A stretch of 44,706 nucleotides of DNA. Source: Chlamydiota bacterium (GTDB taxonomy: Bacteria; Chlamydiota; Chlamydiia; Chlamydiales; JAAZZY01). The stretch covers positions 1 through 44,706 of the forward strand of contig JAJACV010000038.1 of the NCBI GenBank assembly GCA_022601335.1, given 5' to 3'. The notes below the pieces were generated by a model, which saw nothing but the letters and a program-made list of their open reading frames with translations, had not been told where the DNA came from and searched no databases. How positions within the stretch are numbered: position 1 is the first letter of the stretch; each line of letters opens with the position of its first letter. Position numbers and translations under genes: made by a program. Shown here piece by piece: positions 8,579 to 17,819 of the stretch.

Positions 8579-9763
8579 TCAATTTAAAATTTGCTTAATT
8601 GCATCGACTACATAGTCTAGGTTCGCCATTGATAACGCGGCGATATTTATACGGCTATTTTCTACAATGTATACCCCAAAATTTTCCCGCAACTTAATGA
8701 CTTGTTCTTTCGACAAACCCATTAAAGAAAAGAGGCCTTTGTCTTTTTGGATATAGTCATAATTTCTAGAAATGCCGCTAGCTTTAAGTTTCTCAACAAA
8801 ATGACACCTTAAACTTCTTAACCGTTTTTGCATTTCACTGAGTTCTTCCTCCCAAGAGGCCTTTAATTCACTGGATTGTAGTATTGTTTTTATAATTCGT
8901 GAGCCATGAATCCCAGGGCTTGAATAGGCGCCTCTGATAAAGTGTTTCGTATTGTCTCTAAGCTTATCAATAAATTGACCTGTTTTATCAATTCCAAAAA
9001 AGGCTCCAACTCTCTCACCATAGAGACCAAAATTTTTGGAAAAAGAATAACACAAAAAATACTGACTAAATTTAGAGCTATAGAGACGAATGGGGTAGGC
9101 ATCTTCTGTAAAACCATCACCAAATCCTTGGTAGGCACAGTCTAAAATAGGGAATAAGTTTTTTTCAGCAATCAAGTTTGTTATTGCCTCCCACTCTTCT
9201 TCATTTGGGTCTCGACCTACAGGATTATGACACCCAACTTGCATTAAAACAGCTGAATTTTCAGGGGCATTTTTTAAAACTTCTAAAATCTCAGTTAATC
9301 TTAAAGTTTTCTTTTCCAGATCAAAGTACGGGTATGTTTCTGTTTTAAGTCCAGACATAGAGTAAAGAAGGTAATGGTTCTGCCAAGTTAAATCTGGAAG
9401 GTAAATAGTTTGAATTCCCATACTTGTAAGAATATTTCCGGATACTTTTAGAGCAGCTGTACAACCTGCTGTATGAGCACAAAAGTGTGTCTTTGGGTCA
9501 TATTGTCCATAAATAAGTTTTAAGATTTCTTCTTTAAAAACAATGTCTCCATCAATTGGAAGGTAGCTTTTACTGCGTTTTTCTTCCCAAAGGTAGCGTT
9601 CTGCTTCATGGACACTTTGAAATAAAACAACTTCTCCATCCTCAGATTTATAGGCTCCAATACCTAAGTTGACTTTGTTAGGGCGGGTGTCTTCATGAAA
9701 TAATACGGTAAGCCCCAAAATTGGATCTATTGGTTTATTTTTTAGATTAGATAAATAATTCAA
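8579..9763 (-). CDS. aspC: Aspartate/aromatic aminotransferase, class I
   Basis: 394 aa, the full length of the AspC/TyrB family. PLP-binding Lys243 lies in CYSFSKNFGLYGERVG. The Asn/Asp/Tyr cofactor contacts are in GCHNPVGRDP and LDCAYQGFG. SSPGIHGSRI supplies the side-chain-carboxylate Arg and SRINIAALS the α-carboxylate Arg, which marks an aspartate or dicarboxylate aminotransferase. It exchanges amino groups between aspartate or aromatic amino acids and 2-oxoglutarate. The start is TTG with a good ribosome binding site (GAGGAC) a few bases upstream. It is co-transcribed with the MreC-like gene. Chlamydia annotates this orthologue as tyrB (CT637). Confidence 0.92.
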   Translation of the reverse strand: MNYLSNLKNKPIDPILGLTVLFHEDTRPNKVNLGIGAYKSEDGEVVLFQSVHEAERYLWEEKRSKSYLPIDGDIVFKEEILKLIYGQYDPKTHFCAHTAGCTAALKVSGNILTSMGIQTIYLPDLTWQNHYLLYSMSGLKTETYPYFDLEKKTLRLTEILEVLKNAPENSAVLMQVGCHNPVGRDPNEEEWEAITNLIAEKNLFPILDCAYQGFGDGFTEDAYPIRLYSSKFSQYFLCYSFSKNFGLYGERVGAFFGIDKTGQFIDKLRDNTKHFIRGAYSSPGIHGSRIIKTILQSSELKASWEEELSEMQKRLRSLRCHFVEKLKASGISRNYDYIQKDKGLFSLMGLSKEQVIKLRENFGVYIVENSRINIAALSMANLDYVVDAIKQILN

Positions 9764-9932
9764 AATGTCCTCAAAATATTTTTTTAAGCAGGGAGTTTAC
9801 ATGTTTTCTGTGTTTTTTTCTATTGAACGTTTCTTTTAGCTAGAAAAATAAAAGGCCACAAGAAAAAATAAATATTATTTTAGTTTATTCTCTAAAGAGC
9901 TCTAATTATTTTGTGTATTCTAAATGAGAAAC

Positions 9933-9959
9933 TTGGAATCAATTGATCGTTTGTATAAA
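9933..9959 (+). promoter_or_regulatory. Candidate σ66 promoter of tRNA-Ala
   Basis: TTGGAA (9933–9938) and TATAAA (9954–9959) with a 15-bp spacer, ending about 20 bp before the tRNA. The spacer is short but the position fits tRNA expression. Confidence 0.4.
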
Positions 9960-9979
9960 ATGGAGTTTATTTTTTTTGC

Positions 9980-10052
9980 GGGGCGTTAGCTCAATTGGTA
10001 GAGCGCAACAATGGCATTGTTGAGGTCATCGGTTCGATTCCGTTACGCTCCA
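9980..10052 (+). tRNA. tRNA-Ala (anticodon GGC)
   Basis: 73 nt. The acceptor stem GGGGCGT pairs with ACGCTCC (one G·T), the discriminator is A, and CCA is not encoded. The D-arm is GCTC...GAGC. The anticodon stem CAACA/TGTTG encloses the loop ATGGCAT, giving anticodon GGC. The T-loop is TTCGATT. The T-stem has one T·T opposition at its second pair. Confidence 0.95.
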
Positions 10053-10062
10053 AACGTTTTTC

Positions 10063-10677
10063 TTAACTAATGCTACTATTTTCTAAGTATCGTTCAACTG
10101 TATGTACAATTAGCTTAGTTTGATTATCTATTTCTAGATTTACCTTGTCGCCTATTTTTTTCTCTGAAAAAGTCGTTTTTCTCAAAGTTTCAGGAATAAA
10201 GTGTACTTCAAAGGTGCCTTTTTCTTTAGCATTTACGACAGTAAGACTGGCTCCATTGATTGCAATGAACCCTTTAGAAATAATATATTTCATCCATTTA
10301 TCAGGACATTTGAATTCAATAATATAGTTGTTTTCTAAGCGAATAATATGACTGATTTCAGCGGTTCCTTCCACATGACCTGATGTTATATGTCCTCCTA
10401 TCTCATCTCCTTGTTTAGCAGAACGCTCCACATTAACACGCGAGCCTACTTCAAGTTCACCTAGAGATGTTTTATCAAGAGTCTCTTGCATAGCGTCAAA
10501 TGTGACTTTGTTTCCCAATATTGAAACAGCGGTAAGGCAGACACCATCGATGGAAATACTTATCCCTAATTCAAAGTTTTCTAAAAGCGATTCAAAAATA
10601 ATTTCAATCGTATAGAGCCCTGTTTTTTTTTCAATTTTAGATACTTCAAAATTATTTTGTATAATTCCTGTAAACAT
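10063..10677 (-). CDS. ribE: Riboflavin synthase, alpha chain
   Basis: 204 aa. It starts with the diagnostic MFTGIIQ and contains two tandem lumazine-binding β-barrel repeats (~1–95 and ~96–190), each with a G-[IV]-S-[IL]-[DN]-G-[VA]-[CS]-L-T-type motif: SISIDGVCLT (~40–49) and AINGASLTV. It joins two 6,7-dimethyl-8-ribityllumazine molecules into riboflavin plus the pyrimidine product, in the cytoplasm as a homotrimer. Length is typical. The gene directly upstream on the same strand (8-bp gap) is a nucleotidyltransferase, so the two are probably co-transcribed. Confidence 0.95.
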   Translation of the reverse strand: MFTGIIQNNFEVSKIEKKTGLYTIEIIFESLLENFELGISISIDGVCLTAVSILGNKVTFDAMQETLDKTSLGELEVGSRVNVERSAKQGDEIGGHITSGHVEGTAEISHIIRLENNYIIEFKCPDKWMKYIISKGFIAINGASLTVVNAKEKGTFEVHFIPETLRKTTFSEKKIGDKVNLEIDNQTKLIVHTVERYLENSSIS

Positions 10678-10685
10678 ATATAAAT

Positions 10686-11342
10686 TTAGTGGGAGATAGG
10701 TTGTTGTTGTTTCACTTTACTTTTAATGACCTCAAAAAGATTTAGATTTGTCATGCAGTTAAAAATAACTTTTTCGAAGTCATCTTTATTTAGTGAGTCC
10801 TCACAAATATCGGCTCTGATTTTTTCTGCGCTATAACACTCTCCAAGACTATTTTTTAAGGCAGAAACAAACTTAACCTCAACGCCAATTTTATGGAGTT
10901 CTTTTTCTTTGCCCTTTTCAAAAAGGTCCTTATCAGAAATATATTCTATTGCATTGTTTTTAATATTTAAATAGTTGTGCACCTGCTCTAACGCAAAGAT
11001 GGTGGGTACAAAATAAGGGGTAATCATGACATTTGATAATGCTAAATTAGGAAACTCGTCTTCTATAGATACAAGAAATTGTCTTAGCAAATAGGCCCTT
11101 TCAAAATAGGTGAGGGGATTCTTTTCTACTAAAAAATTTTCAGGTTTTCTATTTTTTGATAGATCCATTTTTTCAAGAGGATATGGATTGACGATTCCAA
11201 GCATTAGTAGGTCAGTACTTGATGCATCTCTAAGCATTGTTTTGATCAAGTCGCAATGCCCTCGATGAATGGGCTGCCCTTTTAGAGCTACAAAGCGTTT
11301 GATTTTAGTATTTAATCCAGGCATACATTTCATACTCAACAT
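10686..11342 (-). CDS. NadM-like nucleotidyltransferase (HxGH superfamily)
   Basis: 218 aa. The N-terminal nucleotide-binding motif is KGQPIHRGHCDLI (H26–H29 for HxGH), followed by a VNP...NPLTYFERAYLLRQFL segment resembling the archaeal-type NMN adenylyltransferase (NPFT.xER). The C-terminal YSAEKIRADI sits where the ISxTxxR motif of the superfamily is expected. The likely reaction is adenylyl or cytidylyl transfer to a small phosphorylated substrate, NMN being the closest family match. Its neighbour ribE raises FMN adenylylation as another possibility, but a RibF-type kinase domain is absent. ATG start with weak ribosome binding sites; Met4 and Met7 are alternative starts. Confidence 0.65.
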   Translation of the reverse strand: MLSMKCMPGLNTKIKRFVALKGQPIHRGHCDLIKTMLRDASSTDLLMLGIVNPYPLEKMDLSKNRKPENFLVEKNPLTYFERAYLLRQFLVSIEDEFPNLALSNVMITPYFVPTIFALEQVHNYLNIKNNAIEYISDKDLFEKGKEKELHKIGVEVKFVSALKNSLGECYSAEKIRADICEDSLNKDDFEKVIFNCMTNLNLFEVIKSKVKQQQPISH

Positions 11343-11513
11343 TTACTTGGATGATAATTTATCACTTTTGTAAAAATAATTAAAGATATGAAAATAATAA
11401 AGATAAAAAAGACTCTTCCCATTCACATATTCTCTAAATTCATTTTTAAACTTTTATTTTCTTGAATTATTTTGTGGTTAGTAACAAAATTTTAGTTAAA
11501 GTAGGAGTTATAC

Positions 11514-12020
11514 ATGAGTTTAATAGTAAACGTGTTAAAAACAGCAGGTACGACAATTACCGCCACAGGGGGTATTAGTGTACTTCACTGTTATGCACAA
11601 TCTTTGCAAGTGGCTTCCGAGCATCGAGGTTCTTTTTCGACAAGACTTAAAGATTTTTGTGGGGCTCTTCGTTCATTCAGTTTTTTAGAAAATCCAGAGC
11701 AGGGAAGATTGCATATTAGACTGGTTTTAAACCTTTCTTCTGAAAAATGTGCAGAGCAATCTAGATTAGAGCCGCTGACCTCAGCTTTTGTATTACAGAA
11801 ACTAGAGCAAAATCCTGTGTTTAGAATATCTAATTCTCATAAAGATCCCATTTATTGTGGTTCTGTGAATAACTTGCAGTGTCCCGTGGCTAGGAAGCAG
11901 TTATTACAACGTGAATATGTAGCTTGTAGTGAGAATTCATTTGAAACAGATATTGTTATTACAGGTACCAAAAGTGAAGAGGTGGCATACGCGGCTCTAG
12001 ATTCAATGGGAATAGAGTAA
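11514..12020 (+). CDS. Hypothetical protein
   Basis: 168 aa, not recognised. There is a good ribosome binding site (TAGGAG, 6 bp before the ATG). The N-terminal ~30 residues are rich in Thr, Ala and Gly with moderate hydrophobicity, but lack a basic start, so a classical signal peptide is doubtful. The protein has six cysteines, spread mainly through the middle and C-terminal parts, suggesting a secreted or disulfide-containing protein. It stands alone on the plus strand, ending immediately at the convergent dinG stop. Confidence 0.5.
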   Translation: MSLIVNVLKTAGTTITATGGISVLHCYAQSLQVASEHRGSFSTRLKDFCGALRSFSFLENPEQGRLHIRLVLNLSSEKCAEQSRLEPLTSAFVLQKLEQNPVFRISNSHKDPIYCGSVNNLQCPVARKQLLQREYVACSENSFETDIVITGTKSEEVAYAALDSMGIE

Positions 12021-14201
12021 TTAAGCTAAACTTTTTTCGTGTAATCTTTTAGCAAAAAAATTGTCAATGGCGTCTTGAACTTCTTGTGTTGATCCAAATA
12101 GGGACTGGCATTTAGGCAAGCTATTAATAAATATTTTTCCGTAGCTCTTTGTTAAAAGCCTTGAGTCTAAGCAAAGAATGCAGCCAAAATCTTGATGATT
12201 ACGAATTAATCTACCAAAACCTTGTTTAAATTTAACGATAGCTTTAGGGATAGAATAATCCATGAATGGATTAAGCCCCTGGCTTTCTATTTGCTTACAT
12301 TTTGCTTGAAATATGGGCTCAGTTGGGACTGGGAATGGAAGCTTAGTTAGAATTACTTGTCTTAAGTGAAACCCTGGGACATCGATTCCTTCCCAAAATG
12401 TATCCGTACCAAATAGTACTGTATTTTCATTTTCCTTAAAAATATCTAGCAAGACCGAGCGATTTTCATCCCCTTGTTTTAGGGGTAGAAGTTTTAGTTC
12501 TAGCAAAATAGGAAGGAGCCTCTCATAGCAGTCTTTTAACATTTTAAAAGAGGTAAACAATACAAAAGCACCTCCTTTACTTGAACGAAGAGCCTGTTCA
12601 ATGAGTTTACAAATAACCTCTAAGTAATAGGGAGATTGAGGATATGGAATATCTTTAGGGATAGCTAAGAGAACTTGTTTCTCATAGTTAAAAGGAGAAG
12701 GTAGTATTTTTTCTATAAAATCATCAGGTTTAAAGGAGTCTTTTGAAAGCCCAAGCTGATGTTTTACAAAATCAAAGCGATTAGAGTGATTCAAAGTAGC
12801 GCTGCAAAGTACTGCTGATGAAAGTGGATAAAAGAGCTTTTCTGATAAAATATCAGCAATATTGAGGTGAATGATAGAGAGTTGAATCCCCATATGTCCT
12901 TTTCTTGAGTTCCAGTCGATAACATAGAGCTTTTCAGTGCTAGGGGCAGCATTAAAATAATCGGTTAGTATTGTGGCACTTTTTTCTAAAAAAGAGGCGC
13001 AAGCTTTTATATCTATCAGCAAATTTTCGATACTTTTGACTAAATCTTTTTTGAGAGCCTCTAATTCCTTGTATAGAAGATCTAAACTTGTGGAAAAAGA
13101 TGTAAGTTGAGCAATTAACAGAATAAAATCGTCCTTAACTTTCAGCCACTCATCTTGTAGTAGCATTTCTTCGGTTAGCTGCATTTTTTGCTGTACTGGA
13201 GTGTTTGAAGAAGATGGGTATGCTTGAAATAAAAAATCATCGAAACTTAAGAAAGCCTCCGTTAAAGCAACTTCTACCTGCTTTTTTTCAGAAAAAATTT
13301 CAAAAGAAATACGGTCCCATATCTTAGGGCGTAATTCATCTTGAAAAGAGGATAGCTTTTGTTTTAAACGTTGTAGTTTTCCTGCTGAATTTTTATCAGA
13401 AGTTAAATCATTGAGCTTGCGTAGGATGAGTTGAGAAGAAGTGTATTGTGCTAAAGCACTAGTGGCAATGTCCTCTAGGGTATGCGCTTCATCAAGGATC
13501 AGATGGTCGTAATCTAAAAGAATTCCAGACTTGGAGTCTTCTAAGTCTTTGGATTGAAGATCAACCATAAGAAGGTGGTGATTCGCAATCAATAGTTTTG
13601 CATCCTTAATTTTTTTTCGTGCTTTAAAAAAGAAGCACTCTTTGTAGTGGGGGCACTTTATAAAGGAGCAGGCCTCAGACTCGCAGTGAAGGCGATCCCA
13701 ACCTAAATTTTTAGGTGCTTTTTTAAGGTCTGAAGAAGATCCATCTACGGTGTCTTGCGCCCATTTTTCGACAGCTTGTAAATCTTCTCTTTCAGAAATA
13801 TTTAGAGAAGAGGCGTGATCCAAAAGGTCATAAAGTTTTCGAAGACATAAATAATTGCCCATTCCTTTTACGAGGGCTACCTCAACTTCCAGCCCTAAAG
13901 CTTCAAGAAGAAAGGGGATATCCTTTTGCATCAGTTGTTCTTGCAGAGTGATTGTATGGGTAGAAATAACGGTGCGTTCTCCAAGCTCAAGGCTTGAGTA
14001 AAGAGCTGGTAAAAGATAAGCTAAACTTTTACCGACACCTGTTCCAGCTTCAATAAGTGCAAATTTTTGTTCGTTGTAGGCAGTAATAACAGAAGAGAGC
14101 ATTTCTAATTGCTCTGCGCGTTCTTCGAAGCGGTTTAAATGTTTACTGAGGGGGCTTTTTACTTTTAATAGATCCGATATTTTTTTGGGATCTAAAACCA
14201 T
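12021..14201 (-). CDS. dinG: DinG-type ATP-dependent DNA helicase
   Basis: 726 aa, superfamily 2 helicase of the DEAD_2/XPD class. Walker A is ALIEAGTGVGKS (~50–61). A cysteine set in the order CLRKL...CESEACSFIKCPHYKEC is the usual [4Fe-4S] cluster site. The DEAH box is LILDEAHTLEDIA, and the C-terminal helicase half holds GTDTFWEGIDVPG and KFKQGFGRLIRN. DinG unwinds DNA 5'→3' and handles R-loops and other structures. There is no exonuclease domain, unlike Firmicute DinG. The start overlaps the rpoD stop by one base (TGATG), so it is translationally coupled to the sigma factor gene. Confidence 0.9.
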   Translation of the reverse strand: MVLDPKKISDLLKVKSPLSKHLNRFEERAEQLEMLSSVITAYNEQKFALIEAGTGVGKSLAYLLPALYSSLELGERTVISTHTITLQEQLMQKDIPFLLEALGLEVEVALVKGMGNYLCLRKLYDLLDHASSLNISEREDLQAVEKWAQDTVDGSSSDLKKAPKNLGWDRLHCESEACSFIKCPHYKECFFFKARKKIKDAKLLIANHHLLMVDLQSKDLEDSKSGILLDYDHLILDEAHTLEDIATSALAQYTSSQLILRKLNDLTSDKNSAGKLQRLKQKLSSFQDELRPKIWDRISFEIFSEKKQVEVALTEAFLSFDDFLFQAYPSSSNTPVQQKMQLTEEMLLQDEWLKVKDDFILLIAQLTSFSTSLDLLYKELEALKKDLVKSIENLLIDIKACASFLEKSATILTDYFNAAPSTEKLYVIDWNSRKGHMGIQLSIIHLNIADILSEKLFYPLSSAVLCSATLNHSNRFDFVKHQLGLSKDSFKPDDFIEKILPSPFNYEKQVLLAIPKDIPYPQSPYYLEVICKLIEQALRSSKGGAFVLFTSFKMLKDCYERLLPILLELKLLPLKQGDENRSVLLDIFKENENTVLFGTDTFWEGIDVPGFHLRQVILTKLPFPVPTEPIFQAKCKQIESQGLNPFMDYSIPKAIVKFKQGFGRLIRNHQDFGCILCLDSRLLTKSYGKIFINSLPKCQSLFGSTQEVQDAIDNFFAKRLHEKSLA

Positions 14202-15871
14202 CAGTCAGTCTCAAGTAAGTCTAAGAAGGCTTGGAGCTGCTTAGAGCGGATTGGGTGACGCATTTTACGAAGGGCCTTAGCCTCAATTTGTCGAATACGC
14301 TCTCTTGTGACGTTGAACTCTATGCCGACTTCTTCCAAAGTTTTAGGCTTACCATCAGATAATCCAAAACGTTGGATCAAGACCGTTTTTTCTCGGTCTG
14401 TTAATGTTTCTAGAACTTCATTCATTTTATCTTTTAAAATGGAATAGCCCGTGGCTTCTGCAGGCGACTCTACACCTGTATCCTCAATGAAATCACCAAA
14501 TTGACTGTCTCCGCCATCTCCGACTTCTGCTTGAAGAGAGATAGGGTGTTGAGCGATTTTGTAAATTTCACGTACACGCTCAGCTGTAATACCTACTTCT
14601 TCAGCAAGTTCTTCTGGAGTGGGCTCTCGTCCGGTTTCCATCATCAACTTTTTAGCGGCACGAAGAACTTTGTTAATGGTTTCGATCATATGAACAGGAA
14701 TTCGAATGGTTCTTGCTTGATCTGCTATCGCTCGTGTAACGGCTTGCCTAATCCACCATGTAGCATAGGTAGAGAATTTGTAACCTCGTCTGTATTCAAA
14801 CTTTTCTACAGCTTTCATTAATCCCATATTTCCTTCCTGAATCAGATCGAGGAAAGATAGGCCGCGGTTCGTATATTTTTTAGCAATGGATATAACTAGA
14901 CGAAGGTTGGACTCAACCATCTCTCGCTTTGCTTCTTGGCTTTTATCCATCCATCTCTGAAGCATTCGGACATCTTTTTTGAACTCATCAATATTTCTGC
15001 CGGCAGCTAACTCATTTTTCAAAAGTTTACGTTTTGTAGCCTGGAGCTTCAGCGCTGCAAATTTGTTTTTATCTGCTCTTTGAGATAAGTCACGTACTTC
15101 TCTCTCTAAAGTTAAGAAGCGATCGTATGCTCGCATGATGACTTCACCGAAGTCTTCGGTAATATTATAGCGAAAATGAAACTGTCTAAGATAAGCTTGG
15201 GTGCGAATACGGTTTTTTTCAATTTGATTAATAAGCTTAATTTTATCAGTTTTGTTTAAGTTCGTTTTTCTAAGCTCAATAAACAGTTTTTCGAGGTCAT
15301 GGTCTTCTTCTGCAAGAAGTTCGCAAAGCTTAGGTAGTTTTTGCAAAAAAACTTGCTTATCTGGAATCTCTTTTTCAGTAATACATTTATCAAATCGTTC
15401 TTTTACGTGAATCAAATAGTGGCCAATGGAAATACCTTCACGAGTAGAGTATCTAAAGCGCATAATAATGCGCTGAATTTGCATTTGTGCTTTTTCAATA
15501 CGCTTAGAGATTTCAACTTCTTCTTCACGAGTCAGAAGAGGTACAGATCCCATTTCTTTAAGATACATTCGTACAGGGTCATCTGGAGTGCCGCTTTCCC
15601 CTCTCTTAGCGAGCCCTTCAATTTCCTTAGCTTCTTTTTTACGCTCTTTTTGTCTCTCTACTTCAGATTGATTTAAAATCTGAATATCCATGCCGCTTAG
15701 GAAAATGAGCATTTGGTCAATTTGTTCAGGAGAGTCAAAAGACATAGGAAGGGTCTCATTGATCTCTTCATAGGTGATAAAACCTTGCTCTTTAGCAACA
15801 CCAATAATTTCTTCAATTTTTTGCTGATGCTGACGGCTAAAAGACTGTTCTAAATCACTGCTTTTGGGCAT
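14201..15871 (-). CDS. rpoD: Primary RNA polymerase sigma factor (σ66/RpoD)
   Basis: 556 aa, the size of chlamydial σ66. It has an N-terminal region-1.1-like stretch, [22 protein letters not shown] (region 1.2, ~97–119), a non-conserved segment to ~310, region 2 with [22 protein letters not shown] and [19 protein letters not shown] (~364–382), region 3, and region 4.2 with the helix-turn-helix [24 protein letters not shown]. It directs RNA polymerase to most promoters. It is followed by dinG with overlapping stop and start codons. No strong ribosome binding site is visible before the ATG. Confidence 0.97.
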   Translation of the reverse strand: MPKSSDLEQSFSRQHQQKIEEIIGVAKEQGFITYEEINETLPMSFDSPEQIDQMLIFLSGMDIQILNQSEVERQKERKKEAKEIEGLAKRGESGTPDDPVRMYLKEMGSVPLLTREEEVEISKRIEKAQMQIQRIIMRFRYSTREGISIGHYLIHVKERFDKCITEKEIPDKQVFLQKLPKLCELLAEEDHDLEKLFIELRKTNLNKTDKIKLINQIEKNRIRTQAYLRQFHFRYNITEDFGEVIMRAYDRFLTLEREVRDLSQRADKNKFAALKLQATKRKLLKNELAAGRNIDEFKKDVRMLQRWMDKSQEAKREMVESNLRLVISIAKKYTNRGLSFLDLIQEGNMGLMKAVEKFEYRRGYKFSTYATWWIRQAVTRAIADQARTIRIPVHMIETINKVLRAAKKLMMETGREPTPEELAEEVGITAERVREIYKIAQHPISLQAEVGDGGDSQFGDFIEDTGVESPAEATGYSILKDKMNEVLETLTDREKTVLIQRFGLSDGKPKTLEEVGIEFNVTRERIRQIEAKALRKMRHPIRSKQLQAFLDLLETD

Positions 15872-16030
15872 AATATTACTGTAGGGTTGAAAATTAGGTG
15901 GAAGGTGTTACAAATCAGAAACTACCACGAACTTTCATAAAATTTTAAATGAGGCCGGGAATTTTGTCCACTAAAGTCTGGTCAGATTAATCTTTCTTCC
16001 ATTTAATAGCACCTTTTTTTCAAAAAAACA

Positions 16031-16738
16031 CTATTTAAAAAAATAGTTGCCCTTTTTCAATTGGGACCAAAGTTCAGGACTGGCATGATGAGGCCAGTTT
16101 TTCCAATTTTTGCGATAGTTTTTTAGATCGGCATCCCCGTTAGGGAGAATATGCAACAGCTTTTCATCAGAAAGCCGTTCTGGAAATCGTATTCCATGGA
16201 GGTGGTCAATTTCATGCTGGACCACATGGGCAGGATAGCCCTCATAGCGCTTCTGAAAGACTTCCCCTTTGAGGTTTAACGCTTGTACAACAACTTCGTT
16301 TGAGCGCTCCACTAAGCCGTTAAACTGGTTAGGGACAGAGTAGCAGCCTTGGGGGATACTTTTTTTTGTAGAAGATTCCCAAAGGATCTCCGGATTAATT
16401 AAAACTTCAAACTCAGCCGCAGCCCTTCTTTTGGATTGGCTATCAATAATAATAATTTGTTTCATCACACCTACTTGAGGTGCTGCTATCCCAACAAGTC
16501 TAGCTTTTTTTTTAGTAAGTTGAGGGTCAGCTTCAAAGCCAGATAAAACTAGCATTTCGTGTATAAGTGTTTTAATTTCAATTGATTTAAGTTCTTCTAG
16601 GGAGACTTTTTTAGCTTTCTGGTTAAGCCTGGGGTCGGAGCTAGGAATAAATTGCAGAGCTATTGAATAAGAGCTATTTCCTATACACATCAAACATACC
16701 CCTAATAGAATACTTTTTTTTTTAAATAAATTGAGCAT
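16031..16738 (-). CDS. Peptide deformylase homologue with an N-terminal signal peptide
   Basis: 235 aa. A signal-peptide-like N-terminus (KKKSILLGVCLMCIG, ~6–26) precedes a peptide-deformylase domain. Motif 1 is GIAAPQVG (83–90), motif 2 QGCYS (130–134, normally EGCLS), and motif 3 QHEIDH (174–179). Cys132, His175 and His179 could bind metal and Glu176 act as catalyst. A C-terminal tail of ~45 residues is rich in Trp, Asn and Lys. Deformylases normally remove the formyl group from nascent proteins in the cytoplasm, so an export signal is unexpected. It follows mcsB by 22 bp. It could be the only deformylase or a repurposed second copy; the window cannot tell. Confidence 0.8.
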   Translation of the reverse strand: MLNLFKKKSILLGVCLMCIGNSSYSIALQFIPSSDPRLNQKAKKVSLEELKSIEIKTLIHEMLVLSGFEADPQLTKKKARLVGIAAPQVGVMKQIIIIDSQSKRRAAAEFEVLINPEILWESSTKKSIPQGCYSVPNQFNGLVERSNEVVVQALNLKGEVFQKRYEGYPAHVVQHEIDHLHGIRFPERLSDEKLLHILPNGDADLKNYRKNWKNWPHHASPELWSQLKKGNYFFK

Positions 16739-16760
16739 AAATAAACTAAAAATTTCAATA

Positions 16761-17819
16761 CTAGACTGTAAAAGTCATTTGATCTCCCTTTTTATGGAGA
16801 TATTTTGAGCGCAAGCTCTCAAAGTCTAAGTTGGTTTTTTGTGGGTTATTTAGCTTTAAAAAGCCTTTTCGTACGCTAAAAAACAAACTATTAATCTCTT
16901 CGATTGTTAAGCCTTTAATCCATCCCATTTCAATACCCAGTTTACATAAACTCAATTGTGATAAAGCCTCATTTAGCAGAAGTTTAGAAGAGTGCCTTAA
17001 TATACCAAATGCTTTTCCGACTTTATCTTTTAACAGGACTTCTTGATTGGTAGTTAAGTGTTCACGCAGTGTTTTTTCAGCTAGAGAAAATTCTAAAGTG
17101 ACCCGCCTAATGTTTTTGAGAAGAGTTTCTTCTGAAACACCTAAAGTCTGTCTATTTGAGATAAACATGAGATCTCCTAAAATTAGATCAAAAGATCCTC
17201 CAAAGGGCTCAATATTAAGGAAGTTTCTGTTGGTACTTTGGAGTTTATTTTGTAATTCACCTAAGTGAATAAGAGCGGGTAAATGAAGCAAAGTTTTGAT
17301 GACCAAGCCCGTTCCACAAAGGTTTTGATTTGAAGTTGCAAATCCAAATTTTTGAGAATAGGCAAATTCAAAATTTTCAGATAAATGGCATTCAAGTTTT
17401 AACAGCTCTGTCCAAGTTTCTTCTAAGTTTTCACTGGTATCCAATCGGTGAAAATGAAGGTGATCTTCAAAGTTGATAGTCGTGTAGGAGTCTCCAGAAG
17501 GTTCTATAATAAAAGTCTCAGCGCCATGATATTGTGAGAAGCTCTTTTGTGAGAAAAAATATTCATAGAGAAGCTGCTTTTCATCAGGAGTTAATTGATT
17601 TGCCTGGAAACTCACAGCTTTATTAACAAGAGGGCATGAGAGAAGAACTTGTGTCATCATTTCTGAGAGCTTTTCAGAAAGGCCTATTTCTAAATTATTT
17701 GGGAAAAAATGATTTTTGAGATTTCTATGTAGCTCAAAATGAGTGAGCATCCAAATAGAATTTGCATTCAAAAACCACGGTTTCTTTTTAAAGAAGGGGA
17801 GTTCTAATAGTTTAACCAT
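16761..17819 (-). CDS. mcsB: McsB-like protein arginine kinase homologue, divergent active site
   Basis: 352 aa, guanido-phosphotransferase family; McsB phosphorylates arginines and marks proteins for ClpC in Firmicutes. Family landmarks are LCGTGLVIKTLLHLPAL (~183–200) and FISNRQTLGVSEE (~228–240). The ATP-binding SSRxRLxRN of active McsB reads MLTHFELHRN here, so both key arginines of the triplet are gone, and the R of GTGLR is V. The Chlamydia homologue (CT675) looks similarly altered from memory, so this is probably a chlamydial trait. Its start overlaps mcsA by 8 bp, keeping the mcsA–mcsB pair. It may be a structural partner of McsA rather than an active kinase. Confidence 0.8.
   Translation of the reverse strand: MVKLLELPFFKKKPWFLNANSIWMLTHFELHRNLKNHFFPNNLEIGLSEKLSEMMTQVLLSCPLVNKAVSFQANQLTPDEKQLLYEYFFSQKSFSQYHGAETFIIEPSGDSYTTINFEDHLHFHRLDTSENLEETWTELLKLECHLSENFEFAYSQKFGFATSNQNLCGTGLVIKTLLHLPALIHLGELQNKLQSTNRNFLNIEPFGGSFDLILGDLMFISNRQTLGVSEETLLKNIRRVTLEFSLAEKTLREHLTTNQEVLLKDKVGKAFGILRHSSKLLLNEALSQLSLCKLGIEMGWIKGLTIEEINSLFFSVRKGFLKLNNPQKTNLDFESLRSKYLHKKGDQMTFTV

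Noticed and set aside
10028..10044. tRNA-Ala as a pseudogene because of the T·T opposition in the T-stem
   Set aside because: All other stems and the anticodon loop are sound; one mismatch is tolerated.
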